The translations under genes and the position numbers were made by a program. The notes below the pieces were generated by a model that saw nothing but the letters and a program-made list of their open reading frames with translations, made no database searches and was not told the DNA's origin. Positions 8,588 to 16,817 of a DNA stretch of 64,000 bases are shown here, piece by piece; within the stretch, counting starts at the first letter, position 1, and every line of letters starts with the position of its first letter. Source of the stretch: a virus; the IMG/VR virus record IMGVR_UViG_3300014720_000014, positions 1 to 64,000 of that record, one strand, 5' to 3'.

Positions 8588-9504
8588 AAGAATTATGGGT
8601 TGAAAAGTATCGCCCTAAAACTATAGAAGGTTATGTTTTTAGAGACGATCATCAACGAAAACAAGTTGAAACATGGATCAAAGATCAAAGCATTCCACAT
8701 CTACTACTGAGCGGCAACGCCGGTATCGGCAAGACCACTTTAGCTAAAATTCTCATTAAAGAACTAGGTATTGAAGATTACGATGTTTTAGAAATAAATG
8801 CCAGTAGAACTAACTCAGTAGAAGATGTTCGAGATAAAATTACAAACTTTGTCCAGATGATTCCGTTTGGACCTTTCAAGGTGGTGTTATTAGATGAAGC
8901 TGATTATCTTAGTCCGAACGCTCAGGCGGCGCTACGTGGGGTCATGGAGGAGTATCATTCAACTGCTCGTTTCATCCTCACCTGTAACTACCCTAATCGC
9001 ATTATCCCTGCTTTACATTCACGATGTCAAGGATTTCACGTTGAGCGAACGGATCTTACTGAGTTTACCGCTCGTGTTGCTACTATTCTTGTTGAAGAGG
9101 CTGTGGATTTCGATCTTGAGACGTTAGACAATTACGTCAAGGTCGCATATCCAGATTTGCGAAAATGCATTAATCTTGTTCAACAAAACATACAAGAAGG
9201 AAAACTTATGGCTTCAAACAAGGGAGATGAAGGCGCGGCAGATTGGAAATTTAACATGGTCGAACTTTTTACCGCTGGAAAAATAACCGAGGCACGTAAA
9301 CTACTCTGCGGAAAACTTAGAGCCGAAGAGATGGAAGAAGTTTATCGATGGCTGTACGATCATATTGAAATTTTTGGCGATTCGACGAAACAAGATTCAG
9401 CGATACTGATAATAAAACAAGGATTAGTTGATCAAACAATCTGTGCTGATCCTGAAATAAATTTATCAGCAACATTAATTAAACTTGCAAGGTTGTCAGC
9501 ATGA
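8584..9504 (+). CDS. 44: Sliding clamp loader large subunit, gp44-like AAA+ ATPase
   Basis: 306 aa, close to T4 gp44 (319 aa). Clamp-loader motifs in order: [15 protein letters not shown] (RFC box), Walker [13 protein letters not shown], Walker B VVLLDEAD, sensor 1 [11 protein letters not shown], and the SRC motif (LHSRCQGF) with the arginine finger. The protein loads the gp45 clamp (31267) onto primed DNA. In T4 the small subunit gp62 follows gp44, but here the next gene is a ferredoxin and no gp62-like protein is recognised in the window. Confidence 0.92.
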   Translation: MKELWVEKYRPKTIEGYVFRDDHQRKQVETWIKDQSIPHLLLSGNAGIGKTTLAKILIKELGIEDYDVLEINASRTNSVEDVRDKITNFVQMIPFGPFKVVLLDEADYLSPNAQAALRGVMEEYHSTARFILTCNYPNRIIPALHSRCQGFHVERTDLTEFTARVATILVEEAVDFDLETLDNYVKVAYPDLRKCINLVQQNIQEGKLMASNKGDEGAADWKFNMVELFTAGKITEARKLLCGKLRAEEMEEVYRWLYDHIEIFGDSTKQDSAILIIKQGLVDQTICADPEINLSATLIKLARLSA

Positions 9505-9824
9505 GTTATCTTGTAACTGAAAATTGTATTAATTGTAAGCATACTGTTTGTGTAGAGGTATGTCCAGTTGACTGTTTTCACGAAGGTCCTAATTTCCTTG
9601 TGATCAATCCAGATGAATGTATTGACTGTGCTGTCTGTGTACCAGAATGTCCTGTTAATGCTATTGTAGCAGATAATGATACAAATATAGACACAGAATT
9701 TTGGACTGATCTTAATCGTAGACTAAGCAAAAAATGGCCTATTCTTACTAAAGCCAAAAAACCTCTTCCTGATCATGAAATGTGGAAAGACAAACCTAAT
9801 AAACTGACACAATTAGAAGAATAA
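9501..9824 (+). CDS. fdxA: Seven-iron ferredoxin (FdxA / Azotobacter FdI type)
   Basis: 107 aa, the full length of FdI-type ferredoxins. All nine cysteines have FdI spacing: C9, C12, C17, C21, C25, C40, C43, C46 and C50 ([18 protein letters not shown] and [12 protein letters not shown]). These bind one [3Fe-4S] and one [4Fe-4S] cluster. The C-terminal half ([17 protein letters not shown]) also matches the family. It would give low-potential electrons. Possible clients in this phage are QueE and the four radical SAM proteins, but this is inference. It overlaps the clamp-loader stop by 4 bases. Confidence 0.92.
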   Translation: MSYLVTENCINCKHTVCVEVCPVDCFHEGPNFLVINPDECIDCAVCVPECPVNAIVADNDTNIDTEFWTDLNRRLSKKWPILTKAKKPLPDHEMWKDKPNKLTQLEE

Positions 9825-10280
9825 ATGAAATTAAAACTTAAAAATGCTTATATGAAAACTGCAGAAACGTTTGCGGAACTGAGCCATGCACGTAGACTTC
9901 ATGTAGGTGCCATCGTAGTTAAAGATGATAGGATTATTTCAATTGGTTATAATGGTATGCCTGCGGGATGGGACAATAATTGCGAGGATGAAGTAGTTGA
10001 AAATTACGCAGGATACGAAGGTGCTATACATCATGCTAAACTAAAAACCAAACCAGAGGTATTACATGCTGAAACTAATGCAATCGCTAAGTTGGCAAAG
10101 AGTACAGAATCAGGTTTTGGTGCTACTATGTTTATCACCCACAGTCCTTGTTTAGACTGCGCTAAGTTAATCTATCAGTCCGGTATCAATAAAGTCTTTT
10201 ATCGGGATGCTTATCGTAATACCGACGGTATCGACTTTCTTACAAAATCTGGAGTTTGGGTGGAGAAATTAGATGGATGA
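9825..10280 (+). CDS. cd: dCMP deaminase
   Basis: 151 aa. Zinc-dependent cytidine/deoxycytidylate deaminase fold: VLHAETNAIAK (zinc His and catalytic Glu) and SPCLDCAKLIYQ (two zinc Cys). The insertion CEDEVVENYAGYEGAIHH between them is typical of T4-type dCMP deaminases. It converts dCMP to dUMP and feeds dTMP synthesis. No thymidylate synthase is in the window. Starts one base after the ferredoxin stop. Confidence 0.9.
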   Translation: MKLKLKNAYMKTAETFAELSHARRLHVGAIVVKDDRIISIGYNGMPAGWDNNCEDEVVENYAGYEGAIHHAKLKTKPEVLHAETNAIAKLAKSTESGFGATMFITHSPCLDCAKLIYQSGINKVFYRDAYRNTDGIDFLTKSGVWVEKLDG

Positions 10281-10515
10281 AAGATATATGATAGTATCGT
10301 ACTTACAAAAACCTAACGGTAAGTATGATGAAATTACAGAATTTAAACGACATTACAGAACTAAACATATTCAAAGTGCCAAAGTTATTCTAGACCTTCA
10401 AGAAAAAAAAGTCATCAAAAACGGAATTAATCCAGCGGCTGGGTACGACGATATGCTGGAATTTTATAAAAGAATGTTGGGGGATCGATTGACCCCCCAT
10501 TTACCCAAAGATTAG
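10273..10515 (+). CDS. Small protein, unknown
   Basis: 80 aa, basic, overlapping the dCMP deaminase by 8 bases. Segments such as YLQKPNGKYDEITEFKRHYR and QSAKVILDLQEKKV are seen in small cytosolic phage proteins; no function known to me. Ends tail to tail with phoH, overlapping by 4 bases. Confidence 0.75.
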   Translation: MDERYMIVSYLQKPNGKYDEITEFKRHYRTKHIQSAKVILDLQEKKVIKNGINPAAGYDDMLEFYKRMLGDRLTPHLPKD

Positions 10516-11252
10516 TTGTCTCCGTAAATAGCTAAAATCTCCTTAACTGCTTCGTGTCTCTCGACATCATTAATATCAAACTGCACGATGTCTACGTACC
10601 TGTGATTTTCAAAATTATTATAAAGTTGTAAAAATTCTAATAATCCATTAGTACTTGGGCGATCAGCTTGTTGCAAATCACCCGTTACGACCATTTTACT
10701 ATTTTGTCCTAGTCTAGTTAACAACATTTTCATTTGACTAGGAGTAGCATTTTGCATTTCATCTGCAATGATGACTGAATTTTTAAAAGTCCTACCTCTC
10801 ATATATGCTAAAGGACTGGTTTCTATCACCCCCTCTCGTACAAAATTTTCTATCTCCCTAGCATTAAAATTCTCAGAAAATACGTCAAAAATAGGCTTGG
10901 TCCAAGGTTCCATTTTTTGATTAAGGTCCCCGGGCAAGAATCCGTGTTGCTCATCAACACTGACAGCAGGTCGAGTTATAATCACTTTATCTGCAGATCC
11001 ATATTTTAATTGATCGATAGCCCACTGAACGCCCAACATGGTTTTACCCGTACCAGCTGGGCCGATAGCGAATATAATCATTTTATTAGTGTCGTTTAGT
11101 TTGAGTAGATAAGTCTCTTGACTTAGATTTTTGGGATATATTTGAATTCGCTTTCGCTTTTCATTTAATCGGTGATCAATATTTATAACATTGCTGTGAA
11201 ACCGTGGATCGTATTGCTCTTTTTGCTGAACTTGCGCTCTTTTACGCTTCAT
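10512..11252 (-). CDS. phoH: PhoH-like ATPase
   Basis: 246 aa. Walker A IGPAGTGKTMLG, the PhoH signature ITRPAVSVDEQHGFLPGDL, Walker B VIIADEMQNATPSQMKMLLT and a sensor VTGDLQQADRP. PhoH-like NTPases are common in marine phages; proposed roles involve RNA helicase/nuclease partners or phosphate stress, none proven. It is the only minus-strand gene in the first 36 kb. The start is supported by a strong GAGGAGG about 10 bases upstream. It faces the 11393 gene across a 140-bp gap with a hairpin and a late promoter. Confidence 0.9.
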   Translation of the reverse strand: MKRKRAQVQQKEQYDPRFHSNVINIDHRLNEKRKRIQIYPKNLSQETYLLKLNDTNKMIIFAIGPAGTGKTMLGVQWAIDQLKYGSADKVIITRPAVSVDEQHGFLPGDLNQKMEPWTKPIFDVFSENFNAREIENFVREGVIETSPLAYMRGRTFKNSVIIADEMQNATPSQMKMLLTRLGQNSKMVVTGDLQQADRPSTNGLLEFLQLYNNFENHRYVDIVQFDINDVERHEAVKEILAIYGDN

Positions 11253-11273
11253 ATAAGGTTAGCCCTCCTCTAA

Positions 11274-11317
11274 GTGTTAGGCACGGACCCTAAACCGTTG
11301 TGTCCGTAGCCGAACAC
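11274..11317. promoter_or_regulatory. Long imperfect hairpin between divergent genes
   Basis: Inverted repeat: GTGTT (11274-11278) pairs with AACAC (11313-11317), GGC with GCC, and ACGGAC (11283-11288) with GTCCGT (11302-11307). That makes 14 base pairs with one mismatch, one bulge and a 13-base loop. It is not followed by a T run, so it is not a plain terminator. It could be an untranslated RNA element, a protein site or an origin feature. Confidence 0.5.
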
Positions 11318-11370
11318 AAAGTTATTTAATCCAGACTGACAAAAGTAAACTGTTATGTTTGATTTTTGTC

Positions 11371-11378
11371 GATAAATA
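11371..11378 (+). promoter_or_regulatory. Candidate late promoter (GATAAATA)
   Basis: GATAAATA, seven of eight bases of the T4 late consensus, lies 15 bases before the ATG at 11393 in a non-coding gap, followed by the SD AAAGGGAG. Confidence 0.55.
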
Positions 11379-11392
11379 CAAAGGGAGAAATT

Positions 11393-11932
11393 ATGGCTGA
11401 TATAAAAGATATTATAGCTAACGTAGAACAAGTATACGGTTCTAACAACAGCTTGAATCTGCTTAAGGATTTTGAGCGGGTAATAGACGAATTAGATGTC
11501 TATGTGTACGAAAACTGGATTGATGGCGAACTAGTCAGCGGACCTAACGAAAGTAGATATTTTGTGGAATGCACGTTTATGTGGCCGGAAGATAAAATGC
11601 CGGAACCGGCAGGTGGGAAACGTCTGTTAGAATACGGATGTAAGGTCCGTGTAGCACAGAGCGAAATAGCAAAAGTAAGAAAAATTAAAATACCGGATGA
11701 TATTCGCCCAGGAACACGTAAAGGTAAGATAGACAGAGATCCAATATGGATGATAAAAATTTCTATGCCTAAAAAATTAATGAATGACATCAATAGAGGG
11801 TATACTGAACTAGACAAGAATAAAATTGAAGATATTATAAATGGAATGGGGGTAAATGCCCACATTGATCCCGCAGAACAACAAGCACAGGAGATGGCCA
11901 ATGCACAGGCAGAACAAACACCAGCAGCTTAA
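11393..11932 (+). CDS. Conserved-type protein, unknown
   Basis: 179 aa from the ATG at 11393. That start is chosen because AAAGGGAG lies about 6 bases before it, whereas an in-frame ATG at 11366 would lie inside the late promoter. N-terminal helix (IIANVEQVYGSNNSLNLL), then mixed beta strands with many Trp and Arg (MPEPAGGKRLLEYGCKVRV), and an Ala/Gln-rich tail. No family recognised. The late promoter and the lysis genes downstream suggest late expression, perhaps in the virion. Confidence 0.75.
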   Translation: MADIKDIIANVEQVYGSNNSLNLLKDFERVIDELDVYVYENWIDGELVSGPNESRYFVECTFMWPEDKMPEPAGGKRLLEYGCKVRVAQSEIAKVRKIKIPDDIRPGTRKGKIDRDPIWMIKISMPKKLMNDINRGYTELDKNKIEDIINGMGVNAHIDPAEQQAQEMANAQAEQTPAA

Positions 11933-11948
11933 TGAAGGTCTTCGTGCT

Positions 11949-12659
11949 ATGGATCTTAAAGAAATGATACAAAACATTTTTGAAGTTGATGCTTTCAAGT
12001 CAAAAATGGGAGAAGATAAAGATGTTTGTGTCTTAAGTTTCAAGGTAAAAGACCGACATCCTGCAATAGATCTTATGGAATTTATCGAAAAAGGTTTTCC
12101 TTTCGTACTAGATGCCGATGTCAGTTCGGGTGAGAACGATCAAGGGGATTACTCTGTATTTGTAGAAATTTCTAGAACTCCTAAATTATCAGAAGAGATA
12201 AAAGAAATATGCTACGGAATTAAAAGATTAACAGGCATAGAAGATTTTAAATTCAAATATCATAAAGAATCAACAATTCACGAAGCGTCAGAGACAAATT
12301 TAAAAAATCACATTCCACCTACACCAAATGAATACACAGGTTTCGTAACAAAGATACGAACAGAAGGTATAAAAAAATTCTTTAATAAAACTTTAATGGA
12401 CGATTTAAAACTTGATGGTAATATTATTACGATTTATAAACCATTCGACAAACAAATTAAATTAGAAATAGTTAAAGAATCAACAACTAAATCTATATTA
12501 GAGGAAATAGGTGTTGGCCCGTCAGTAGATGAAAGCTCTATGAGCGAAATTTTCTGGCTTACAAAAGTTTTAGGTGATTACAATATTAACAAATTAGGAA
12601 ACAATTTTATTTTTAATAATGGTGATCACTCTATTTTATTGAAAAGGATCGAAAAATGA
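11949..12659 (+). CDS. Conserved-type protein, unknown
   Basis: 236 aa from the ATG at 11949, 16 bases after the previous stop, with GAAGG upstream. The frame is open further upstream, but that would overlap the previous gene by 77 bases. Acidic N-terminus (DLKEMIQNIFEVDAF), then a long alpha/beta region. No motif of a known family. Co-transcribed with the endolysin (overlap of 4 bases). Confidence 0.75.
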   Translation: MDLKEMIQNIFEVDAFKSKMGEDKDVCVLSFKVKDRHPAIDLMEFIEKGFPFVLDADVSSGENDQGDYSVFVEISRTPKLSEEIKEICYGIKRLTGIEDFKFKYHKESTIHEASETNLKNHIPPTPNEYTGFVTKIRTEGIKKFFNKTLMDDLKLDGNIITIYKPFDKQIKLEIVKESTTKSILEEIGVGPSVDESSMSEIFWLTKVLGDYNINKLGNNFIFNNGDHSILLKRIEK

Positions 12660-13285
12660 GCTTTACATTTAATTTTACCAAAGATCAACTAAAACAAATG
12701 ATTCCTAAGAATCCATATATTGATAACTGGTACAAAGCTATATCTGAAATTCTGCCAGAGTACGAAATTAATACACCAAAAAGAGTAGCAGCATTCTTAG
12801 CACAGTGCGCACACGAAAGCGGTGGTTTTATTTTCTTAAAAGAAAATCTAAACTACAAAGCACCTAGCCTACGTAAAGTATTTCCTAAATATTTTGCAGA
12901 CGATGCTACCGCAGCAGCCTATGCAAATAAGCCAGAAAAGATCGCTAACAGAGTCTATGCTAATCGTATGGGCAATGGAGATGAGAATAGCGGAGACGGA
13001 TGGCGTTATTGCGGTCGTGGACTGATCCAGTTGACAGGTAAAGATAACTACACATTCTTTGCTGCATCCTTAGATATCCCTGTTCAGGAAGCAGCAGAAT
13101 ATCTACAGACATTCGAAGGCGCTGTTCAATCAGCTTGCTTCTTCTGGGAACAGAACAATCTTAATCAATGGGCAGACAAGGGAGACATCCTCACATTGAC
13201 CAAACGTATCAACGGTGGTACTATTGGACTTGAAGATCGTCAAAAGCATTATGAACACGCTCTGCATATCTTCGAAGCTCACTAA
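12656..13285 (+). CDS. GH19 chitinase-like endolysin
   Basis: 209 aa. Glycoside hydrolase 19 fold: the catalytic glutamate lies in LAQCAHESGGF, followed by ANRVYANRMGNGDENSGDGW and the family hallmark YCGRGLIQLTGKDNY. A FFWEQNNLN segment and KRINGGTIGLEDR close the domain. It cuts peptidoglycan glycan strands. No signal peptide, so it would need a holin. Followed directly by spanin genes, which fixes the lysis context. Confidence 0.9.
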   Translation: MSFTFNFTKDQLKQMIPKNPYIDNWYKAISEILPEYEINTPKRVAAFLAQCAHESGGFIFLKENLNYKAPSLRKVFPKYFADDATAAAYANKPEKIANRVYANRMGNGDENSGDGWRYCGRGLIQLTGKDNYTFFAASLDIPVQEAAEYLQTFEGAVQSACFFWEQNNLNQWADKGDILTLTKRINGGTIGLEDRQKHYEHALHIFEAH

Positions 13286-13287
13286 CA

Positions 13288-13755
13288 ATGTGGTATATTC
13301 AATGGATGCTGAGTCTTATTCCAGATAGCATTTATATTTGGATCACATATGGCCTAATGGGTCTGGGACTAGCACTGTACATAGCTAGTAAACTTGTAGC
13401 GTGGATTCCACTGATCAGTCAATATAAATTACCGGCTGAGGTAATTGGTGTGATTGTGCTGGTGGGTGGTGCTTTTTTGTTTGGCGGATACGGTGTTGAG
13501 ATGTCATGGAGAGCTAAAGTAGCCGAACTTCAAGAACAGATTAAAGCTGCAGAAGCCAAGAGTCAAGAAGTCAAGGTACAGATACAAGAAAGAATAGTTT
13601 ATAAAACCAAAGTAGTGAAAGAACGGGAAACAGTGTACGTTGACAGAATAAAAGAAATAGCTAAAGAAGTTGATGCCAAGTGCGAAGTAGATCCTAGAGT
13701 AATAGAGCAAATTAACAATGCAGCCGAAGATCCATTTAAGGAAGAAAAGAAATGA
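13288..13755 (+). CDS. Inner-membrane spanin (Rz-like), two membrane segments
   Basis: 155 aa. Two hydrophobic segments, about residues 17-40 (YGLMGLGLALYIASKLVAW) and 52-70 (VIGVIVLVGGAFLFGGYGV), then a coiled coil (residues 74-125) and a periplasmic end with C132. Rz proteins usually have one N-terminal segment; the extra one is unusual and may mean a holin-like or signal-arrest part. It overlaps the o-spanin start by 4 bases, the normal pairing for two-component spanins. Confidence 0.75.
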   Translation: MWYIQWMLSLIPDSIYIWITYGLMGLGLALYIASKLVAWIPLISQYKLPAEVIGVIVLVGGAFLFGGYGVEMSWRAKVAELQEQIKAAEAKSQEVKVQIQERIVYKTKVVKERETVYVDRIKEIAKEVDAKCEVDPRVIEQINNAAEDPFKEEKK

Positions 13756-14018
13756 AATACACATTATTAATAATTTCATTTCTATTAGCAGGATGTTCTA
13801 CTTCTATACCTGTGAAAATGAAATTTCCAGAGGCACCGGAGGCTCTACTGCAAAAATGTGAAGATCTAGAAAAACTACCCGTCGATACTAAACAGTTAAG
13901 TGTTACTGCCGAATCAGTGATTAAAAATTACAGCAAATATCATCAATGTCGTATCAAGGTAGAAGAATGGCAGGAATGGTATAAGGCCAACAAAAAACTC
14001 TATGATGATATCAAATAG
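13752..14018 (+). CDS. Outer-membrane spanin lipoprotein (Rz1-like)
   Basis: 88 aa. Signal peptide with lipobox LLAGC (Cys15), so the mature protein would be an outer-membrane lipoprotein. Mature part is short with C36 and C56 and helices ending in YKANKKLYDDIK. It follows the i-spanin with a 4-base overlap. The pair would span the periplasm and fuse inner and outer membranes in the last lysis step, which implies a Gram-negative host. Confidence 0.8.
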   Translation: MKYTLLIISFLLAGCSTSIPVKMKFPEAPEALLQKCEDLEKLPVDTKQLSVTAESVIKNYSKYHQCRIKVEEWQEWYKANKKLYDDIK

Positions 14019-14026
14019 GAGTTATC

Positions 14027-14272
14027 ATGAAATGGTATCATAGTATGCTCACAGATGGCACAGACTATGGCATAAGCAGTAAAAGAGCTATCACTGTAGC
14101 AGCTTTTATTCTATGTGCAGCTGGCTTCGTTGGTGATCTTATGTGGGACAAGAAAGTAGATCCTAATGTTTATGAAGCGATGATGTACATCGTGATAGCA
14201 GGACTAGGATTCACAGCGTCAGAAAAATTCAGTAAAGCAAAAAAAGAAGATAGTAGTAATAGTAGCAGTTAA
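14027..14272 (+). CDS. Holin candidate, two membrane segments
   Basis: 81 aa. Membrane segments at about residues 20-40 (RAITVAAFILCAAGFVGDLM) and 48-66 (VYEAMMYIVIAGLGFTASE), with a charged, Ser-rich tail (KAKKEDSSNSSS). Size, topology and place right after endolysin and spanins fit a small class II-type holin. Identity is inferred from context. Last gene before a strong terminator. Confidence 0.6.
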   Translation: MKWYHSMLTDGTDYGISSKRAITVAAFILCAAGFVGDLMWDKKVDPNVYEAMMYIVIAGLGFTASEKFSKAKKEDSSNSSS

Positions 14273-14274
14273 TC

Positions 14275-14299
14275 CAAGAAAGTATTTCTTGCTTTTTTT
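14275..14299 (+). terminator. Rho-independent terminator after lysis cassette
   Basis: CAAGAAA (14275-14281), loop GTA, TTTCTTG (14285-14291), then C and seven T. Clear stem and T tract right after the holin candidate stop. Confidence 0.85.
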
Positions 14300-14300
14300 G

Positions 14301-14308
14301 GGTAAATA
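14301..14308 (+). promoter_or_regulatory. Candidate late promoter (GGTAAATA)
   Basis: GGTAAATA starts one base after the terminator T tract and 34 bases before the ATG at 14342, a position expected for a new late transcript. Confidence 0.4.
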
Positions 14309-14341
14309 ACTTTGTAGTTAATGTTATGCGGAAGGAGCGAT

Positions 14342-14626
14342 ATGAACGCAGATCTAAAATTATTCAAATGGGTGATAATCTTACTAGCACTGCCATTGAG
14401 TCTAGCAATTTTTGGCGGCGATAGTTTCCGCTATCCCTGTCAAGATCCCAAAAACTGGGACAAGGAAATGTGCAAGTTACCTACCTGCGATGTAACTAGA
14501 ACCTGTCCAGAGCACATCTTCAAAGGTCAAAGAGATCCTAGATTAGGACCTCTCAAGGATGGGGAGACAACTCCGGCAGCAAAACCAGCAGTATCAATGG
14601 CTCAAGACAATAAAGGATGCAGATAA
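14342..14626 (+). CDS. Small exported or membrane-anchored Cys-rich protein
   Basis: 94 aa from the ATG at 14342, chosen because of the SD AAGGAG seven bases upstream. N-terminal hydrophobic stretch (residues 8-25, KWVIILLALPLSLAIF) is a signal anchor or signal peptide. The rest has five Cys (in YPCQD, MCKL, TCDV, TCPE and GCR), which suggests disulfides in the periplasm. Function unknown; might act in the envelope late in infection. Confidence 0.7.
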   Translation: MNADLKLFKWVIILLALPLSLAIFGGDSFRYPCQDPKNWDKEMCKLPTCDVTRTCPEHIFKGQRDPRLGPLKDGETTPAAKPAVSMAQDNKGCR

Positions 14627-15180
14627 TGGAAATTTTACAAAAGTTTAAAAAAGAAGATAAGGATACAGGAGATCACTTTATCTATACAGAAGAGCAATTG
14701 ATGGCTCGATTGAAATTTTTTATTGGTATATGTCTAGCGTTGACATTAACAGGAATTGTGTTTGTTGTACTTTATTCCATAATTTTTGTGACCCAACCGT
14801 TAAATGCAATTAGTCCTATCGATCAAAAGTTTTTTGAATTGATTATCCCTATTGCAACGTTTTTAACAGGTACTCTGTCTGGTATCATGTTAGCCGGTAA
14901 TGATAAAGACCTCAAAGCTAAAGCTTTAGAAGCAGCAAATAAGGCTCCTACTGTAAGTCCAGCTCCATCAAGTAATAGCACTGGCGGGGGCGGGTTCGGA
15001 GCATCATTGAATATAGGCGGAGCAACTGCTAGTTTTAAAGCGCCAGGCCCATTCGGTTCAATGGCTGCTACACCTGCTTTTGGAGCATCGACCGAAAGTT
15101 TTGCCGCAGCACCAGCAGCACCATTGATGAGCAGCACTGGTAAACCAATGCCTCAACAACCAGACCACCCAGAAATCTAA
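14626..15180 (+). CDS. Membrane protein with Ala/Gly/Pro-rich tail
   Basis: 184 aa. Start at the ATG sharing a base with the previous TAA (TAATG), with AAAGGA upstream. Two membrane segments, about residues 27-51 (FFIGICLALTLTGIVFVV) and 68-88 (LIIPIATFLTGTLSGIMLAG). The C-terminal half is low complexity (Ala, Pro, Ser, Gly). Unknown function; sits with the exported proteins on both sides. Confidence 0.7.
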   Translation: MEILQKFKKEDKDTGDHFIYTEEQLMARLKFFIGICLALTLTGIVFVVLYSIIFVTQPLNAISPIDQKFFELIIPIATFLTGTLSGIMLAGNDKDLKAKALEAANKAPTVSPAPSSNSTGGGGFGASLNIGGATASFKAPGPFGSMAATPAFGASTESFAAAPAAPLMSSTGKPMPQQPDHPEI

Positions 15181-15190
15181 GGAGATAAAG

Positions 15191-15418
15191 ATGAAACATA
15201 TTATTTTTGTAGCAGGTTTAGCACTAGCATTATCGTATCCAACTGTCTATGCTGCTGACGCAGATAAGAAGCCAGAAACTAAAAAAGTTTGTGTTGATGC
15301 TCAAGGCAAAGATGGAAAACCTATCATGGATCCAAAAACAAACAAACCAAAACAAAATTGTAAAGAAGTAAAAGTACACAAGAAACATGAAGGCACAGAA
15401 GTTCCTACTAAAAAATAA
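15191..15418 (+). CDS. Small secreted protein, unknown
   Basis: 75 aa. Clean Sec signal peptide (MKHIIFVAGLALALSYPTVYA, cut predicted after A21 or A22), then a 53-residue Lys-rich mature part with two Cys (VCVD and QNCKE) that could form one disulfide. Very charged, so probably a periplasmic soluble peptide. SD AAGGAGA. Followed by a terminator. Confidence 0.7.
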   Translation: MKHIIFVAGLALALSYPTVYAADADKKPETKKVCVDAQGKDGKPIMDPKTNKPKQNCKEVKVHKKHEGTEVPTKK

Positions 15419-15445
15419 TTTTAGCTCAGTAAATCTTAAGTAAAT

Positions 15446-15473
15446 AAAAGGACTACAATTTGTAGTCCTTTTT
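15446..15473 (+). terminator. Rho-independent terminator, 13-bp stem
   Basis: AAAAGGACTACAA pairs with TTGTAGTCCTTTT around a two-base TT centre, followed by more T. The A-rich and T-rich flanks allow it to work in both directions. It closes the envelope-protein transcript before dnaJ. Confidence 0.85.
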
Positions 15474-15490
15474 CTATTATAAAAAATAAA

Positions 15491-16333
15491 ATGGATTATT
15501 ACGGTACTTTAGGTTTGAACAGAAATGCGTCTGAAGACGAAATTAAAAAAGCATATCGCAAATTAGCGATGAAGTATCATCCCGATCGTGGAGGTGATCA
15601 AAATAAATTTAAAGAAATTTCAACTGCATATGAGGCATTATCAGATCCAGAGAAGAAAAGAATAATTGATATGGGAGGCGATCCTAATGCACAGCCCAAC
15701 ATGGGCGGATTTAATCAAGGTCCTTTTGAATTTCATTTTGGAACTGAGAATCTTCATGACTTATTCGGTAATTTCGGCTTCGGCGCTTTTGGTAGACAAC
15801 CTGCTAAAAGAAACAGAACGTTGAGTATAAATGTAGAAATCACGTTAGAGGATGTACTATTAGGAAAAGAAATTAACGCTGATATTTCTATACCAGGTGG
15901 TAAAAGTAAAATGATTAATATACAAATTCCCCCCGGAATAGAGCATGGTCAACAAATAAGATACGAAGGAATGGGAGATAATTCTATTCAAGGATTAAGA
16001 CCTGGAGATCTTTTAGTAAACATTCTCGTTAGACAACACAATTTGTTTAGACGTGAAGGAACATCTTTAATAATAGAAAAAGAAATAACAGTATGGGATG
16101 CTATGTTAGGCACATCGATTAACATAGAAACTTTAGATAACAAAAAATTATCAATCAATATTCCACAAGGAACACAACCCGAAACAGTTTTAAGTTGTAA
16201 AGGTGAAGGTATTCCTCATATGCGCACACGTCAACGAGGCAATTTGTTAATTAAAGTAAAAATTAAAATTCCCAAATCGTTGCCAGCGCATCAAAAATCT
16301 ATAATAGAAAACTTTCAAAAAAATGGAATATAA
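15491..16333 (+). CDS. DnaJ-like co-chaperone (type II, no zinc finger)
   Basis: 280 aa. J domain at residues 1-65 with HPD at 30-32, a Gly/Phe-rich linker (about 67-105), then two beta C-terminal substrate domains. The four CxxCxGxG zinc repeats of DnaJ are absent, so it is CbpA/DjlB-like. It would stimulate host DnaK. No SD is visible before the ATG (an A/T-rich stretch instead), which is unusual here. It overlaps the deformylase gene by 11 bases, forming a block with clpA. Confidence 0.9.
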   Translation: MDYYGTLGLNRNASEDEIKKAYRKLAMKYHPDRGGDQNKFKEISTAYEALSDPEKKRIIDMGGDPNAQPNMGGFNQGPFEFHFGTENLHDLFGNFGFGAFGRQPAKRNRTLSINVEITLEDVLLGKEINADISIPGGKSKMINIQIPPGIEHGQQIRYEGMGDNSIQGLRPGDLLVNILVRQHNLFRREGTSLIIEKEITVWDAMLGTSINIETLDNKKLSINIPQGTQPETVLSCKGEGIPHMRTRQRGNLLIKVKIKIPKSLPAHQKSIIENFQKNGI

Positions 16334-16817
16334 ATTAGGACCTCATCAGAGTTTAATTACCAAAAGCACAGAGTGGAATTTTTTCACTGACGGTGATGCA
16401 GAATTACTCGAAGCATCTATGATTAAATTTATGCTGACATGCAAAGGAATTGGATTAGCAGCCAATCAAATTGAAATTACTAAACGTGTGTTTATTATAG
16501 GCAGTGAAAATATCGTTGGATTTCCTAAACCGTTCGCCTGTTTTAACCCGCGTATATTGGAGTACGGTACTGAACAAATATTAGATGAAGAAGGTTGTTT
16601 AAGTTATCCGGGTTTATTTTTAAAAATAAAAAGACCTACTTGGGTGATTGCCGAATATCAAAATAGTAAAGGCGATTTAATAGAAGCTAAATTTGAAGGA
16701 TATCTAGCCAAATGTTTTCAACACGAACTAGATCATCTAGATGGTATATGTTTTGTTGACAGAGTCAGTAGGTTGAAACTAAACTTAGCTATGAAGAAAT
16801 TAAAGAAGGTAAAATAA
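16323..16817 (+). CDS. def: Peptide deformylase
   Basis: 164 aa. All three motifs are intact: GIGLAANQ (residues 42-49), EEGCLSYPG (C92 metal ligand) and CFQHELDHLDG (H134, E135, H138). It removes the formyl group from new N-termini using Fe2+. Phage deformylases are known in marine myoviruses. Full length, so active in principle. Placed between DnaJ and ClpA, it fits a protein maturation block. Confidence 0.92.
   Translation: MEYKLGPHQSLITKSTEWNFFTDGDAELLEASMIKFMLTCKGIGLAANQIEITKRVFIIGSENIVGFPKPFACFNPRILEYGTEQILDEEGCLSYPGLFLKIKRPTWVIAEYQNSKGDLIEAKFEGYLAKCFQHELDHLDGICFVDRVSRLKLNLAMKKLKKVK

Noticed and set aside
11366-11392. Upstream ATG at 11366 for the 11393 gene
   Set aside because: It lies over the late promoter and lacks an SD; the ATG at 11393 has AAAGGGAG.
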